In this document: piece by piece, positions 28,388 through 37,348 of the stretch
How the letters are laid out: each line of letters starts with the position of its first letter
Numbering within the stretch: position 1 is the stretch's first letter
Assembly: GCA_965200945.1 (NCBI GenBank)
Contig: OZ241749.1
Coordinates: 372,001 to 436,000 of the forward strand
DNA length: 64,000 nucleotides
Reading direction: 5' to 3'
DNA from: JADCRZ01 sp965200945
GTDB taxonomy: Bacteria; Bacteroidota; Bacteroidia; Chitinophagales; Chitinophagaceae
Program-made: the position numbers and the translations under genes
The notes under the pieces: model-generated
Told to the model about the DNA's origin: nothing
Database searches by the model: none
The model's input: only the letters and a program-made list of their open reading frames with translations

Positions 28388-29344
28388 TCATAACATTTTA
28401 TCTACTTTTAGTCGTTTAAGCTTATCGGAGTGTTTTATAAAACTTTTGTCATTCCTGAATTCAGATAAAAAAGTCTTCAGTTTCCCAATGGTATTGCCGG
28501 AATACTGCAGGTAAGCCTTGAAGATCTGTTCTAGGGTGTATTCATTTTTAAAGTAGTTAAGCTGGTAGAAATGGTCGATCATAGCCGCCATACAGCCATT
28601 CAAACCATACGGATTCTTGCCATTGTCAAGCCTGAGCACCGGGGAGAATAGGTTAAACTCAAACCCCGCGTCTTCCATCCTTTGCCTGATGAACTGTAAA
28701 GTTTCTTCCGGGCTGCCGTTGTAGGGTCTTAATATATCTAAAAAAGAAACTTTATTACTACTTGTCTGAGTTATATTTTCCTTTATGGGCAGTTCTTCTG
28801 GAGTTATAGGCTGACGGAGTGAATTTTGGAGTTCAGCCATTCTTTTTTCAATTGCTTTTAAAATGGCCGTTCTGTTTCCCTGGTCTACCAGATACATCTG
28901 GCTGAACTTGGGATCTTTCTTCAGGTTTCCATTCTTGACATAGCAAAATTGCACTTCTTCATCTATATTATCCGGCATTGGTTCGCCATAAGGTATAAAG
29001 TTTTCTTTCAATAGTTCGGCACAGCGTTGTACATCCGAGAGCTTCAGGGATTCAATCTTTTCAGTAAGTTTCAGCACAAAGCTTTTATTAAAAGTCCAGA
29101 AAACGAATCTGGTTATGTCTTCCAAATAGTTGGTATTCCAAAAGTTATCCACTGAAATGGGAATAACTGTGCTTAGCAGCGTAATGCAGTTACCTGTTCG
29201 GATGATCAGGGATACATAATGTTCATTATACCCGAGTCTTTTAAAATATTTGCCGGTGGTTTTCCCATCCACCGGAACCTCACTCAGATAGTGATGCATG
29301 GATAAAAGCTTTGTAACAAAGTGCACTTTTATTCTCTTGTCCAT
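28388..29344 (-). CDS. Hypothetical protein of the element
   Basis: The 318-residue soluble protein is mixed alpha/beta by inspection. It has no signal peptide or TM segment. Recognisable segments are YFKRLGYNEHYVSLIIRTG near the N-terminus and FLDILRPYNGSPEETLQFIRQRMEDAGFEF in the middle. It lies nearest the right att site, oriented away from it. I do not recognise it. Its position suggests a conserved element gene rather than chromosome. Confidence 0.65.
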   Translation of the reverse strand: MDKRIKVHFVTKLLSMHHYLSEVPVDGKTTGKYFKRLGYNEHYVSLIIRTGNCITLLSTVIPISVDNFWNTNYLEDITRFVFWTFNKSFVLKLTEKIESLKLSDVQRCAELLKENFIPYGEPMPDNIDEEVQFCYVKNGNLKKDPKFSQMYLVDQGNRTAILKAIEKRMAELQNSLRQPITPEELPIKENITQTSSNKVSFLDILRPYNGSPEETLQFIRQRMEDAGFEFNLFSPVLRLDNGKNPYGLNGCMAAMIDHFYQLNYFKNEYTLEQIFKAYLQYSGNTIGKLKTFLSEFRNDKSFIKHSDKLKRLKVDKML

Positions 29345-29390
29345 AATTTACGGTTAATAACTGCGGGGGGCCAAATAATTATTCCGGAAA

Positions 29391-29440
29391 AAACATGTAT
29401 CAAATGATGTGCAAAACATGTATCAAATTATGTATCAAAT
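29391..29440 (+). repeat. Arm-type repeats near the right end of the element
   Basis: The 26-bp sequence found at 7436-7461 recurs exactly at 29415-29440, with a further diverged unit (AAACATGTATCAAATGATGT) at 29391-29410. They lie inside the right boundary, about 70 bp from the core repeat. Likely arm sites for integrase or excisionase. Confidence 0.6.
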
Positions 29441-29476
29441 AAAAAAGCACCCTGAAGTAAAACCTCATAAGTGCTT
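29441..29476 (-). terminator. Element-borne terminator of tRNA-Lys
   Basis: On the minus strand AAGCAC and GTGCTT enclose about 24 bases with a weaker inner stem and are followed by TTTT. It lies 10 bases past the tRNA 3' end and replaces the original terminator left at 7232-7260. Confidence 0.5.
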
Positions 29477-29485
29477 GATTATCAG

Positions 29486-29558
<73 letters not shown>

Positions 29559-30315
29559 ATGTAACTTGATCGGGAGCGCAAATATACCAGCTTTTCTCAA
29601 ATCCGGAAGAGGAATTTGCAACTGCTCCGATTTTTTTCATGTACCGTTTTAACGGTCAAACGAATTGCATAACCGGATCGCTTTCAGTGTTTGAGCTGGT
29701 CTGTCTTATACAGGTTCGGCCCATATGTGATGTTTTGGAGTGCTTCAATCTTTTTTTGCATCAGTGCCGTATTTATTTGACCTGTTTATTTCCCTGCCCC
29801 TATAATATTTCGTCTTAATTGACGTACTATATGGGCAAAAAATAAAAAAGCTTTGCAGGCAGTATAAGTTCAAAATGGAAAAAAGCAGGGAGTTTTCTAT
29901 GAAGAATGGAAGGGGTGCTTTATCTTTGTCCATTGATTGACGAGTCAGGCATACAAAGGCGTGTATGAGCAATTTAGCCCCGGTCTCTGTAAACTGATGG
30001 TAAACTGAAAGCAGTCATGCTTGTTCTCTTTCTGATTACCGGCCCGGAAAAGCCTTATTTGTTCAACAGCTTCTCTGCGGTCTTCGCTCAATCCGTATCA
30101 TCCAGCCCCCAGGGCAGTTTTTCTCTTGTGGAAAATGATATAACCGGTTGAATAATGTTTGCTTGCCCAACACCGTCTGAAGCCATTCCTCTTGATTAAC
30201 CTCTCGTGCAGAGTGCTCCACTATTTTCTATTGGAAAACAGCCAGTATATCTGGTTCAATGCGGCCAATATATTTTGACTATTTAATGTATTCTTTCCTC
30301 AAAACCCTTAAATTC
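29559..30315. other. Long intergenic region between tRNA-Lys and the exopolysaccharide genes
   Basis: About 750 bp without a credible gene. It holds the tRNA promoter on the minus strand and, on the plus strand, a perfect -7 box TATCTTTG (29921-29928) that could start a long leader of the exopolysaccharide operon. Nothing else recognised. Confidence 0.45.
29579..29586 (-). promoter_or_regulatory. -7 element of the tRNA-Lys promoter
   Basis: TATATTTG is a perfect match to the Bacteroidota TAnnTTTG -7 box, 20 bases before the tRNA 5' end. No matching -33 TTTG was found at the right distance. It lies outside the element, so tRNA transcription stays under the chromosomal promoter. Confidence 0.55.
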
Positions 30316-31038
30316 ATGAAACTGACAGGATTATGGATTGTTTGTATTTTATTGCTCGGATCAGTTGAAACAAACGCCCAGCAATCCATGCTGGAAGATG
30401 TGAACGTCCCTTACCTCGATACCCTGGTGAAGATCGCCAAAAAGAATTATCCCAGGCAAAAGATCAATATTCAAAACGTGGCCATTGCCCAGTATAATGT
30501 CAATAAGGTCAAGATATCGTGGTTTGAAGGGATCTCCCTTTTTTATCTTTACCTCCCCAAATCGGTTGGCGATTCCGTGCTGACTACCGTCCCCACGAAT
30601 CCGGCGCTTCCGGTGTATACCATCAACCAGTCGAGGGCTGGCGGCTTTCAGCTTGGTTTCTCGCTGAACATCGGGTCACTTCTGCAAAAGCCGGCTGCCA
30701 TCAAAGCCGAGAAAAAAAGAAAGGAAGTGGCCATGCTGGAAAAGGACGAATACGAACTTACCCTCGAAGCCGACGTAAAAGAACGCTATTACAATTACAT
30801 TACCCAGATAACCCTGCTCAAGCGCCGGGCAACCATCGTACTCGATGCCGATGCTGCCCTTACTTCTGTTAAAAGCAAGTATGAGCGCGGACAGGAAACT
30901 TTTGATAATTACAACAAGGCTCAGATCATCCTGAACCAGCAGATAGTGGACAAGATCAACACCGAGAACGAAATGCTGACCGCAAAAGCCCATCTCGAAG
31001 AGCTGTTGGGTGTGAAACTGGAAACAATCATTCTCTGA
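30316..31038 (+). CDS. Half-size TolC-family outer-membrane protein
   Basis: From ATG 30316 the protein has 240 residues with a signal peptide (MKLTGLWIVCILLLGSVETNA). The rest matches one TolC repeat: two long helices (IAEKKRKEVAMLEKDEYELTLEADVKERYYNY and LTSVKSKYERGQETFDNYNKAQ) around beta-strand segments, ending EELLGVKLETIIL. Normal TolC proteins are 420-480 residues with two such repeats. It is first in the exopolysaccharide operon, 16 bases before the Wzc-like gene, where a Wza-type export protein would be expected. A longer start at 30259 lacks a proper signal sequence. Confidence 0.75.
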   Translation: MKLTGLWIVCILLLGSVETNAQQSMLEDVNVPYLDTLVKIAKKNYPRQKINIQNVAIAQYNVNKVKISWFEGISLFYLYLPKSVGDSVLTTVPTNPALPVYTINQSRAGGFQLGFSLNIGSLLQKPAAIKAEKKRKEVAMLEKDEYELTLEADVKERYYNYITQITLLKRRATIVLDADAALTSVKSKYERGQETFDNYNKAQIILNQQIVDKINTENEMLTAKAHLEELLGVKLETIIL

Positions 31039-31054
31039 CCAAAGAAAGAATTTT

Positions 31055-33244
31055 ATGGAGTTTGCAAATTTTTTACGGGTTTTACTGCGATACAAGAAAA
31101 CCCTCCTCATTATTCCGCTCATCACCATGGTGGCGGCGTTCTTCCTGCTCAGGAACATGGCCAACACCTACCGTTCCACTTCGCGGATCGCTACCGGTAT
31201 CGTGGAACGTTCGGATGAATTCATCACCAAGAACGTGATGATGGAAAGTAAGATCACCCAGGAGTTCAGCAACATCATCCAGATGATGCTCCTTAAGAAA
31301 GTGGTGAACCAGGTTTCCTACCAGCTGATGATCCACGACCTCCTGCGCAAGGAAACGCCTTACCGGAAACAAAGCTCACTGGTCAACAACCTCACCGACG
31401 ACGAAAGAAAGCGCGCAATCGCCACCCTCACGCAGAAGTACAACCGCCAGGAAGAACTGTCGCTGTTCGACAAGGACCAGAATTTTTACAACAAGCTCCT
31501 GATCTCCCAGAAGTACGATTACGAATCGCTGACCAAAAAGCTGAACGTGTACCGCCTTCAGACGAGTGACTATATCTACCTGGATTTTGAATCTGAAAAT
31601 CCCATCCTGTCGGCTTATGTGCTCAATATGCTGAGCAAGGAATCCATCGCCTACTACACCAACAGCGTCAACCAGAAAAAAGATGCGACCATCAACTTCC
31701 TCGATTCATCCCTAAAAGCCAAAGAAGTTACCCTGCAGGGCCGGATGAATGCTTACAAAGCCTTTAAAATCAAACATAAGATCCTGGATGTGAACAACCA
31801 GGCGAACGTTCTGATGGGGCAGATCGCCGACTACGAATCCAAAAGGCAGGAAGCGGTCAAGAATATCAGTGCCTACAGCAGCATCCTCAACGACATCGAC
31901 GCCAAATTGGATCCCAATGACAAGAAGAACCTGGAAAACAGCGTTACCAAGTCGAACATGGAGATCCTCACCACCCGCAACCGGCTCAGTACGTTGAACG
32001 ACGAGTACATCAAAAACAATTTCGATCCTAAATACAAGGTCCGGATCGACTCTCTCACCGGTGTGCTCACCAACCACATCAATGATGCCAACGACCGCAC
32101 TACCTACAACACCAGTTCAGCGAAACAGGATCTTGTAAAAGAACGCCTGAATACGGAGATCAATCTGGAGATCGCCAAGAACAGCGTATCGTCGCTGAAC
32201 AGTATGGTGAATAACCTGAACGGCCAGCTCAGCGTGCTTGCGCCGAACCAGGCGAACATGCAGGAATATGAAACCCAGATACAGAACGATACCAAAGAAT
32301 ACCTGGAGCTGCAGAACCGCTTCAACCAGACCAAATTGGAATCGAGCTTTCCCGTAAAACTGCGGCAGGTGGAAGCGGCGATGCCGGAAGCACCGGAGCC
32401 TTCTAAAAAGATCATTATGCTCGGCCTGGCCGGCGTGGTCAGCTTTATGTTCACCGTAGTGGTTTTGTTCATCATGTACTATGTCGACAACACCGTAAAC
32501 GACGTGCAGGAACTGGCCGACAGTACCCAGCAGCCGGTGATCGGCACCCTCAGCCTTATCCGCGGCGCCACCCTGGAACCCGACGCTTTGTGGGACAAGA
32601 GCAACGACACGCCGGTACTCAAACAGTTCAAAAGTCAGCTCCGCTCTATCCGCTTCGAGATCGACAACGACCTGGGTGAATCCAAGATCCTGGCCATTAC
32701 CAGTCTTGACAACTCGGAAGGCAAGACCTTCCTGGCGCTCAACCTGGCCTATGCCTACAAGATGATCAACAAAAAAGTGCTTTTGATCGATGGCAACTTT
32801 GACCATTCGAACCTCCGGGAGATCGTGGAGCCGGACTTGTACCTGGAAGATTTTTTGCTCTCTAAACAAAATACCCGCGCCATCTATGAGTTAGAGAAGA
32901 AATTTGTGGTGATGGCCAACAAAGGAGAAGACGTATCGCTGCTCGAACTCAGCAACCCCGTTAACATCCAGGCGAAACTGCAGGCGCTGCGCGAGCAGTT
33001 CGATATCATCCTGATCGAAATTCCTTCGCTGGCCCAGTTCAACAAGGCCCGGGAATGGGTTTCATTTAGCGACAAGGTAGTACCGGTATTTGCGGCCGGA
33101 CAGAACATTACCAGTGGAAAGAAAAAAGAGATCGAATACCTGAGCAGCATACACCAGAAACTGGCCGGCTGGGTCATGAACAAGGTGGTGTCGAAGAAAG
33201 ACACGGAGGAAAAACTGAAAGCAGTTAAAAAAACATATGCATGA
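31055..33244 (+). CDS. Wzc/GumC-like polysaccharide copolymerase with degenerate tyrosine-kinase domain
   Basis: The 729-residue protein has a first TM at about 17-33 (LLIIPLITMVAAFFLL), a long periplasmic coiled-coil region, and a second TM near 450-475 (GLAGVVSFMFTVVVLFIMYY). A cytoplasmic P-loop domain of BY-kinase type follows. Walker A reads DNSEGKTFLALNLA. The A' motif reads LLIDGNFDHS, with Asn in place of the second Asp. Walker B reads ILIEIPS, with Glu in place of Asp. The C-terminus (LKAVKKTYA) has one Tyr instead of a Tyr cluster. It should set chain length and couple polymerisation to export, but autokinase activity is doubtful. Confidence 0.88.
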   Translation: MEFANFLRVLLRYKKTLLIIPLITMVAAFFLLRNMANTYRSTSRIATGIVERSDEFITKNVMMESKITQEFSNIIQMMLLKKVVNQVSYQLMIHDLLRKETPYRKQSSLVNNLTDDERKRAIATLTQKYNRQEELSLFDKDQNFYNKLLISQKYDYESLTKKLNVYRLQTSDYIYLDFESENPILSAYVLNMLSKESIAYYTNSVNQKKDATINFLDSSLKAKEVTLQGRMNAYKAFKIKHKILDVNNQANVLMGQIADYESKRQEAVKNISAYSSILNDIDAKLDPNDKKNLENSVTKSNMEILTTRNRLSTLNDEYIKNNFDPKYKVRIDSLTGVLTNHINDANDRTTYNTSSAKQDLVKERLNTEINLEIAKNSVSSLNSMVNNLNGQLSVLAPNQANMQEYETQIQNDTKEYLELQNRFNQTKLESSFPVKLRQVEAAMPEAPEPSKKIIMLGLAGVVSFMFTVVVLFIMYYVDNTVNDVQELADSTQQPVIGTLSLIRGATLEPDALWDKSNDTPVLKQFKSQLRSIRFEIDNDLGESKILAITSLDNSEGKTFLALNLAYAYKMINKKVLLIDGNFDHSNLREIVEPDLYLEDFLLSKQNTRAIYELEKKFVVMANKGEDVSLLELSNPVNIQAKLQALREQFDIILIEIPSLAQFNKAREWVSFSDKVVPVFAAGQNITSGKKKEIEYLSSIHQKLAGWVMNKVVSKKDTEEKLKAVKKTYA

Positions 33245-34425
33245 TGCTAGTAGTTGCCTGCTGGATCCTCTTACAGGTGGTGATCGGGTATAACCTGGTG
33301 ATGCCACTGGTATTGTATTTTATCTACCTGCTCAAAAGAAAGAAGGTGCGCCCGCTGCCTGTCACCACCCGGGAAGCGGATTTTGCCGTCATCGTTACCG
33401 CCTACGAGCAAACCACCCTTTTGCCGGAAGTGGTGGGTTCCATCCTCCGGATGAATTACCATAACTACCTGGTTTACATCGTGGCAGATAAATGCGAAGT
33501 GTCGGGTCTCAGTTTCCCTTCCGACAAAGTGGTGGTGCTGCGGCCCCCGGAAACACTGGCCAGCAACACCCGTTCGCATTTTTATGCCATCCGCCATTTC
33601 CATCGGCCTCACGAACGGCTTACCATCATCGACAGTGACAATCTTGTTGATCCCAATTACCTGAACGAGCTCAACAGGATGTTTGATACAGGAGCCGGAT
33701 TTGACGCGGTGCAGGGAGTGCGGGCTGCCAAAAACCTGAACACCACCTATGCCTGCCTCGATGCCGCCCGCGACATCTACTATCATTTTTACGACGGCAA
33801 AGTATTGTTCGATGCAGGTTCCTCGGCTACCCTGGCCGGTTCGGGCATGGCATTTACCACCAGCCTCTACCAGGAAACTCTGGGTCACCTAGATATCACA
33901 GGCGCCGGTTTCGACAAAGTGCTTCAGTATCAGATCGTAAACAGGGGTAAAAGAATAGCCTTTGCCGAGGATGCGATCGTGTACGATGAAAAAACAACCA
34001 ATACCGATCAGCTGGTGAAACAAAGAGCCCGCTGGATCAATACCTGGTTCAAATACTTCGGCTACGGTTTCCGGCTCCTGGGAAAAGGACTGGCATCGCT
34101 CAACTGGAACCAGTTCGTGTTCGGACTGGTCCTGCTGCGTCCGCCGCTGTTTATATTCTTTATCCTCTCTGTGCTGTTCATGCTGGCCAATTTGTGGATC
34201 GCCCCGGTAGTGGCACTGGTATGGCTGGGAGCCATCGCCCTTTTTGCGGCGGGCTTTGTGCTGGCCCTGCGCAAATCGCATACAGATCAACGCATTTACA
34301 GTTCATTGCCCAATATTCCCAAATTCATGTTCTATCAGGTGCTGTCACTCCTGAAGATCCGGAAAGCCAACAAGTATTCGGTTGCCACCCGCCATTTTTA
34401 TAACAAGAGTTCGGAAAGCATGTAA
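33241..34425 (+). CDS. Membrane-bound family 2 glycosyltransferase
   Basis: The 394-residue protein has one N-terminal TM, a GT-A domain (FAVIVTAYEQTTLLPEVV, LTIIDSDNLVDPNYL as the nucleotide-sugar/metal site, and KQRARWINTW as the QxxRW motif) and two or three C-terminal TM segments. This layout is that of processive or lipid-linked GT2 enzymes. Its start overlaps the end of the Wzc-like gene by 4 bases. Confidence 0.88.
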   Translation: MMLVVACWILLQVVIGYNLVMPLVLYFIYLLKRKKVRPLPVTTREADFAVIVTAYEQTTLLPEVVGSILRMNYHNYLVYIVADKCEVSGLSFPSDKVVVLRPPETLASNTRSHFYAIRHFHRPHERLTIIDSDNLVDPNYLNELNRMFDTGAGFDAVQGVRAAKNLNTTYACLDAARDIYYHFYDGKVLFDAGSSATLAGSGMAFTTSLYQETLGHLDITGAGFDKVLQYQIVNRGKRIAFAEDAIVYDEKTTNTDQLVKQRARWINTWFKYFGYGFRLLGKGLASLNWNQFVFGLVLLRPPLFIFFILSVLFMLANLWIAPVVALVWLGAIALFAAGFVLALRKSHTDQRIYSSLPNIPKFMFYQVLSLLKIRKANKYSVATRHFYNKSSESM

Positions 34426-34460
34426 CGCAGTCTCATGCAATCCTTACTGAACAGCCCATT

Positions 34461-34616
34461 ATGAGAACGTATCCATCGCAGCAGATCAAAAAACGGGTAG
34501 AAAGTTCGCGGAACGAACCGGAGCCTACGACCACCGAAAAGGTCACAAAGTGGCTGGCCATATTTGTGTCGGGTGCGCTCACCTACTATTTCCTCATCAA
34601 AATATTGTTCTTATAA
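34461..34616 (+). CDS. 51-residue single-pass membrane protein
   Basis: ATG at 34461 opens a 51-codon frame, MRTYPSQQIKKRVESSRNEP and on, with a polar N-terminal 30 residues and one TM segment (WLAIFVSGALTYYFLIKILFL) that reaches the C-terminus. The stop TAA is immediately followed by the GTG start of the polymerase gene, so the two are tightly coupled. It is probably a small accessory of the polymerase or glycosyltransferase. No family recognised. Confidence 0.6.
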   Translation: MRTYPSQQIKKRVESSRNEPEPTTTEKVTKWLAIFVSGALTYYFLIKILFL

Positions 34617-36137
34617 GTGGAAAACAGGGCTTTACATGATCAGTTAGAGGGCGATCGCAGATCGGCCAGGGTACACCGTTTTAAAAAGCAGCTCCTTGGC
34701 GACAAGATCAATCATCCGCTGGTGCTGGGTGTGCTGGTGCTTTTTTCCATGGCATCCGCCGGCGGTATCGCGCTGTTGGGTATGAAGATGGGCATCCTGC
34801 TGGTGATCGGCATCATCGCCATACCGGTGGTTTACGCCACCATCGCCTTCCCGAAAGTAGGACTGGTTATCTCGTTGATCGTCTCCTATTTCCTCATGTA
34901 CGCAGAGAAGTTCACCGATTTTCCTGTGGGTACCATCATGGACGGACTGCTGGCCATGCTCATTTTCGGGTTTTTCCTCAAGCAGAAGCAGGCGCAGGAC
35001 TGGAAAGTGTTCAAGAGCCCGATCAGTGTGATGGTACTTGTATGGATCGGGTACAACCTGATACAGGTAGGCAATCCTGCGGCTGAGTCGCGGCTCGCAT
35101 GGGTGTATACCTTTCGTACGGTTGCTGCGGTTCTTCTCATGTACTTCATCTTTACCTATCACATCCGGTCGCTTTCGTTTGTTAAACTGATCCTGAAGAT
35201 CTGGATCGTGGTTGCTTTTATTGCCGCGCTGTACGGACTGAGCCAGGAACTGTTTGGCTTTTTTCCTTTCGAACAGAAATGGCTCGACGACAACCCGACC
35301 GCCGTCTCACTTTATTTCATCGGTGGCGTGTGGCGGAAATTTTCGATCTTTTCCGATCCGGTGACATTTTCTTATAATATGGTGATCGCGGGGGTGTTGT
35401 GTATTGCGTTGATGACGGCACCGATCAAACGCTGGAAAAAGATCACCCTCGGCATCATTGCGGCTACCTGTCTTTATTCTATGCTGTTTTCAGGTACTCG
35501 CGGGGCTTATGTGCTGGTGCCGGCGGCACTGGGTATGTTCATGATCCTGAAATTCAACCGGGGCGTATTTATTTTCGGTATCCTGTCTGCGGCTGCCATG
35601 GCGTTGCTTGTGTTCATGCCCACCTCCAACCTGTCGATACAACGGTTCCAGTCGGCCTTTTCGCCCGAGTACGATGCTTCGTACAACGTTCGGGCCACCA
35701 ACCAGAAAAAAATTCAGCCTTTCATACTGTCGCATCCGCTGGGTGGCGGCCTGGGTGCCACCGGTACCTGGGGGCAGCGGTTCTCTCCCAATTCGTTCCT
35801 GGCCAACTTTCCGCCCGACAGCGGCTATGTGCGTGTAGCGGTAGAGATCGGATGGGTCGGCCTGCTTATATTCTGTACTCTAATGTTCACGGTACTGCGG
35901 GTCGGCATCCGGAACTACTTCAAGATCCGCGACCCCCACTTGAAAAGCTATGCCCTCGGCATGGTGATGGTCATATTTGCCCTTAACATCGGCAATTTCC
36001 CACAGGAAGCGCTTGTTCAATATCCCTCGAATATTCTTTTTTCCCTGGTACTCGCATTAATTAACACACTGATGGTGCTCGACAAGCAATCGGTGCCCTT
36101 ACCCCAACTTGAAAAGAATGAGCGGGATGATCATTAA
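34617..36137 (+). CDS. O-antigen ligase/Wzy-type polysaccharide polymerase
   Basis: The 506-residue polytopic protein has about twelve TM segments, a larger periplasmic loop near the C-terminal third (YNVRATNQKKIQPFILSHP, GGGLGATGTWGQRFSPNSF, PDSGYVRVAVEIGW) and the Wzy_C/WaaL character. It joins repeat units of the exopolysaccharide at the periplasmic face. GTG is the only start directly after the small TM gene. Confidence 0.85.
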   Translation: MENRALHDQLEGDRRSARVHRFKKQLLGDKINHPLVLGVLVLFSMASAGGIALLGMKMGILLVIGIIAIPVVYATIAFPKVGLVISLIVSYFLMYAEKFTDFPVGTIMDGLLAMLIFGFFLKQKQAQDWKVFKSPISVMVLVWIGYNLIQVGNPAAESRLAWVYTFRTVAAVLLMYFIFTYHIRSLSFVKLILKIWIVVAFIAALYGLSQELFGFFPFEQKWLDDNPTAVSLYFIGGVWRKFSIFSDPVTFSYNMVIAGVLCIALMTAPIKRWKKITLGIIAATCLYSMLFSGTRGAYVLVPAALGMFMILKFNRGVFIFGILSAAAMALLVFMPTSNLSIQRFQSAFSPEYDASYNVRATNQKKIQPFILSHPLGGGLGATGTWGQRFSPNSFLANFPPDSGYVRVAVEIGWVGLLIFCTLMFTVLRVGIRNYFKIRDPHLKSYALGMVMVIFALNIGNFPQEALVQYPSNILFSLVLALINTLMVLDKQSVPLPQLEKNERDDH

Positions 36138-37314
36138 AAACAAAGACATTATTGTTGTTGGACAGCAGCCCTGGGACGTAGGGATTGGCAGCAACTGTAA
36201 AAATATTGCCCTTGAGTTCAGCAAGCACAACCGCGTGCTGTACATCAATTCACCGTTGGACAGGATCTCTTCCATCCGCGAGAAAAATGATGACAGGATC
36301 CGGAAAAGGATGAACGTGATCATGGGAAAAGAGAAAGGGCTTGTAAAGCTTCAGCATAACCTGTGGAATCTTTATCCTGATTGCCTGGTCGAATCCGTCA
36401 ACTGGATCCCGGTGCCGTTCGTATTCGACCTCGTAAATAAGTACAACGCCAGGAAGTTCGTTGCCTCCATCCGCAGAGCCTTGCAGGAACTCAATTTCAA
36501 GGATTACCTGCTTTTTAACGACAACGAGATCATTAAATGCTTTTACCTGCAGGAACTGCTGCGGCCGGTTAAGTCAATTTATTATTCACGCGATTATATC
36601 CTGGCCACCGATTACTGGAAAAAGCGCGGACCACGGCTCGAGCCGCTGGTGATAGCTAAAAGCGATCTGTGCGTGGCGAACTCGCCTTACCTGACCGATT
36701 ACTGCAAAGGATACAATCCGAAAGCATACTATGTAGGGCAGGGCTGCGAGCTGGAGATATTCCAGAAACCGGCTTTCGACATGCCGGAAGAAATGAAACA
36801 GGTCGAACAGCCTGTGATCGGATATGTGGGCGCCCTCATCACCAGCAGGCTCGACATCGATGTGCTGATGGACATTGCCCGGAAGCGGCCCGACTGGAGC
36901 ATTGTGCTTGTGGGCCCGGAAGACGAAGGCTTTACAGCCAGCGCACTCCATAGTATGCCCAATGTCCGTTTCACCGGTTCAAAACCGGCCGAACAGCTGC
37001 CCGATTACATCAACACTTTTGATGTGTGTATCAACCCGCAGATCCTGAACGGACTCACCATCGGTAATTATCCGAGAAAGATCGACGAGTACCTCGCGAT
37101 GGGGAAACCGGTGGTAGCCACCCATACGAGGGCCATGGATATTTTCGAAGATTATACTTACCTCGCAGATAACAAGCAGGATTTTGTGCCCCTGATCGCG
37201 CAAGCCCTGCAGGAACATACGCAAGCCAAAGCGCAGGCCCGAAAAGAATTTGCGGCTACCCATACCTGGGAGAACAGTGTTGCCGGAATTTATCAGGCGA
37301 TCACTGTGACATGA
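36118..37314 (+). CDS. Glycosyltransferase, GT-B (GT4-like)
   Basis: About 398 residues with Rossmann-like N-terminal half (DIIVVGQQPWDVGIGSNCKNIA) and a C-terminal donor-binding half (VIGYVGALITSRLDIDVL, VRFTGSKPAEQLPDYINTFDVCINPQ, RKIDEYLAMGKPVVATHT). The last carries the E-x7-type motif. ATG 36118 overlaps the polymerase gene by 20 bases. A second ATG at 36127 and an upstream TTG are alternatives. Confidence 0.85.
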   Translation: MSGMIIKNKDIIVVGQQPWDVGIGSNCKNIALEFSKHNRVLYINSPLDRISSIREKNDDRIRKRMNVIMGKEKGLVKLQHNLWNLYPDCLVESVNWIPVPFVFDLVNKYNARKFVASIRRALQELNFKDYLLFNDNEIIKCFYLQELLRPVKSIYYSRDYILATDYWKKRGPRLEPLVIAKSDLCVANSPYLTDYCKGYNPKAYYVGQGCELEIFQKPAFDMPEEMKQVEQPVIGYVGALITSRLDIDVLMDIARKRPDWSIVLVGPEDEGFTASALHSMPNVRFTGSKPAEQLPDYINTFDVCINPQILNGLTIGNYPRKIDEYLAMGKPVVATHTRAMDIFEDYTYLADNKQDFVPLIAQALQEHTQAKAQARKEFAATHTWENSVAGIYQAITVT

Positions 37315-37348
37315 GCAAACCAGAAGACCCCAACAAGTAACCCATTAC

